A stretch of 6,087 bases of DNA from an uncultured Longilinea sp. (GTDB lineage Bacteria; Chloroflexota; Anaerolineae; Anaerolineales; Anaerolineaceae). Position 1 is the stretch's first letter. Each line of letters begins with the position of its first letter. The notes beneath the pieces are model-generated. The model was not told the origin of the DNA. It saw only the letters and a list, made by a program, of their open reading frames with translations, and did no database searches. Positions 4,651 through 6,087 of this stretch are shown in pieces. Location: positions 1-6,087 of the forward strand of contig CALMIB010000383.1 in assembly GCA_937863945.1 (NCBI GenBank). Direction: 5' to 3'. The position numbers and the translations under genes were made by a program.

Positions 4651-6087
4651 ACCCGGCATCGACCGAAGCATCCCCGCCTCAAACGACCTCCGCATTCCGG
4701 CGCGGCAAACTGGATGGCATGATTGAAATCTTGTGGGCTGCGGCGCTCATCCTGCTGCCCATCACCTCCTCCCCCCTGTTGATCGGGCTGACCGGCACGC
4801 TGGTGGCGCCGCCGTCGATGATCCTGATCGGGCTGCTGCTGATCCTTTCCTTCCTGCCGCGCCGGATGCGCGGCAGATCGCTGCCGCTCGAAGCCGCTCC
4901 TTTGTTTTTCTTTGTGCTCGCCGCGCTGCTCTCGACCGGGCTGTCGTTCTTCATCCACATTCCCACCTTCAAAAACGCGAGCATGTGGAAGGAAGCGCTG
5001 GAAGCTCTGATCACGCTGGGAATGGGCATCAGCGTCTTCCTGATCGCTTCCACGTTGCCCGCCGGCGAGGATGACTTTCGCAAAGCCGCGCGCTGGATCA
5101 CCATCGGCGGAATCATCATGGTGATTTTCTCGTTGTTGCAGGCCTTTTTTATTTTTGTCATGAATACGCAGTTCGCGGACTGGTACATCTGGGTTGAAGA
5201 AACCTTCATCACCCCGCGGCCGTTTTCGCGCGAATTGGCCCGCCTGTACGGCATGGCCTTTGAACCTTCCTGGTTCACGCACCAATTGGTGATGCTGTAC
5301 ATTCCTATCTGGCTGGCAGCCAGCTTTCAGAAGATATCCGCGTTCAAACTGCGCGTTTTCCGGTTGTCAGTTGAAAATATCCTCCTGGCCATCAGCCTGG
5401 TCCTGTTTATGCTGGCAAAACCGCGCATTTCGCTGCTGGCCGGGCTGCTGATCTTCGCGTTCATTTTCATCAAGCTAAACTCAGGCCTGTACCGTTGGCT
5501 GCAACAGCGCTTTCAACGGCGCCGTCCCCCGCAAACCAGCCGCGCCGCGAACTGGCAGCGGGCCGGCATCATCGCCGGCATGGCCGTCCTTTATTCGGCG
5601 TTGGCAGCCGGGTTGATCTGGATTATGAATCAGGATTACCGCCTGGCGCTGGTCTTCACCTATCCGCCCACCCCGGCGGAACTGGGCCGCCTGCTCCTGC
5701 TGGACGAGGATACCATCGTCGAGGTCAGCAGGCGCTTCCATTTCATGGAGCGGGCGGTTTACTGGCTGTCAGGCTGGCGGGTCTTTTCCGACTACCCACT
5801 TTTTGGCGTGGGGTTGGGGAATAGCGGATTTTTCTTCCACGAAAACGTCTCCTCGCTGGGTTGGACTTCCATCGAAGTGCGCTACCTGCTAACCGGCGCG
5901 CCGTTCCTGCCAAACATCAAGAGCCTGTGGGTTCGCCTGCTGGCCGAAACGGGCATGCTTGGGTTTTCCATTTTTACCGCCTGGCTGATTGGCCTGTGGC
6001 GGTCCACCACCTTTACGCTGCAATCCAGGCTACCCTATCACCGCCTGACGGCATTTGCCTGCCAGTTGATGCTGGTGGCCTTTCTTG
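4647..6087 (+). CDS. Wzy/O-antigen ligase family membrane protein (3' end beyond the window)
   Basis: The frame is open from ATG 4647, overlapping the wzz stop as ATGA, to the window edge; 480 residues are visible. A purine-rich GGAAGAAG lies just upstream. The protein is very hydrophobic, with likely helices near 26-46, 57-71, 84-104, 117-136, 150-172, 211-228, 244-257, 261-276 and 306-328. A long external loop follows at about 330-430, then helices from 436 onward and again near 466. Family marks are RLYGMAFEPSW (199-209), the KPRISLLAG turn between helices (258-266), WRVFSDYPLFGVGLGN (377-392), a hallmark of the PF04932 family, and LLAETGMLGF (431-440). It would polymerise repeat units or transfer glycan at the outer face of the cytoplasmic membrane. 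The His-Asn pair that commonly precedes the final loop motif in WaaL ligases appears here as PNIKSLW, so I favour a Wzy-type polymerase. Pairing with a Wzz-like gene agrees. The cytosolic loop 283-305 is Arg/Gln-rich. Confidence 0.85.
   Translation, partial: MNPASTEASPPQTTSAFRRGKLDGMIEILWAAALILLPITSSPLLIGLTGTLVAPPSMILIGLLLILSFLPRRMRGRSLPLEAAPLFFFVLAALLSTGLSFFIHIPTFKNASMWKEALEALITLGMGISVFLIASTLPAGEDDFRKAARWITIGGIIMVIFSLLQAFFIFVMNTQFADWYIWVEETFITPRPFSRELARLYGMAFEPSWFTHQLVMLYIPIWLAASFQKISAFKLRVFRLSVENILLAISLVLFMLAKPRISLLAGLLIFAFIFIKLNSGLYRWLQQRFQRRRPPQTSRAANWQRAGIIAGMAVLYSALAAGLIWIMNQDYRLALVFTYPPTPAELGRLLLLDEDTIVEVSRRFHFMERAVYWLSGWRVFSDYPLFGVGLGNSGFFFHENVSSLGWTSIEVRYLLTGAPFLPNIKSLWVRLLAETGMLGFSIFTAWLIGLWRSTTFTLQSRLPYHRLTAFACQLMLVAFL

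Noticed and set aside
4557..5302. Overlapping antisense frames of 207 and 242 codons opposite the wzz end and the Wzy-like gene
   Set aside because: The translations are rich in Arg, Gln and Asp or in Met and Ser without domain character, and they oppose a membrane protein with clear motifs and a proper start.
1..6087. Mobile elements, CRISPR arrays, tRNA or rRNA genes
   Set aside because: I saw no transposase, no terminal inverted repeats with target duplications, no regularly spaced repeats and no RNA gene signatures on either strand.

Overview
The window is a polysaccharide (surface glycan) biosynthesis locus on the + strand of a bacterium. It holds the 3' end of an extracellular carbohydrate-binding-type protein, a complete four-gene dTDP-L-rhamnose cassette (rfbC-rfbB-rfbA-rfbD), a Wzz-like chain-length protein, and the first 480 codons of a Wzy/O-antigen-ligase-family membrane protein that runs off the right edge. 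The organism cannot be fixed from sequence alone. GC of about 60% in the main genes, clear TATAAT boxes with little or no leader, and the general look of the Rml proteins would fit Chloroflexota (Anaerolineae), but this is a low-confidence guess.

Layout. 1-358: C-terminal part of a beta-sandwich (CBM4/9-like) protein, about 40% GC. 359-436: very AT-rich spacer (about 17% GC) with a promoter that places the predicted transcript start almost at the rfbC start codon. 449-3893: rfbC, then after 39 bases rfbB, then rfbA and rfbD, with 4-base ATGA stop/start overlaps at rfbB/rfbA and rfbA/rfbD. This is a tightly coupled operon of about 60% GC. 3894-4029: a 136-base gap with a second TATAAT promoter whose core 10-mer (GTATAATTTG) is identical to the one before rfbC, followed by a leader that can fold into a hairpin. 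4030-4650: Wzz-like protein. 4647-6087+: Wzy/ligase-family protein, overlapping the Wzz gene by ATGA.

How the genes work together. RfbA (RmlA) activates glucose-1-phosphate to dTDP-glucose, RfbB (RmlB) dehydrates it, RfbC (RmlC) epimerises C3/C5, and RfbD (RmlD) reduces the product to dTDP-L-rhamnose. That sugar would feed glycosyltransferases lying outside the window. The Wzy-like protein would then polymerise the repeat units at the membrane, and the Wzz-like protein would set chain length. The window thus contains precursor supply and polymerisation, but no glycosyltransferases, flippase or exporter.

I see no clearly new biological system. The points most worth checking are the composition break at the left, the paired promoters with a near-leaderless rfbC, the foldable wzz leader, and the question of polymerase versus ligase for the last gene.
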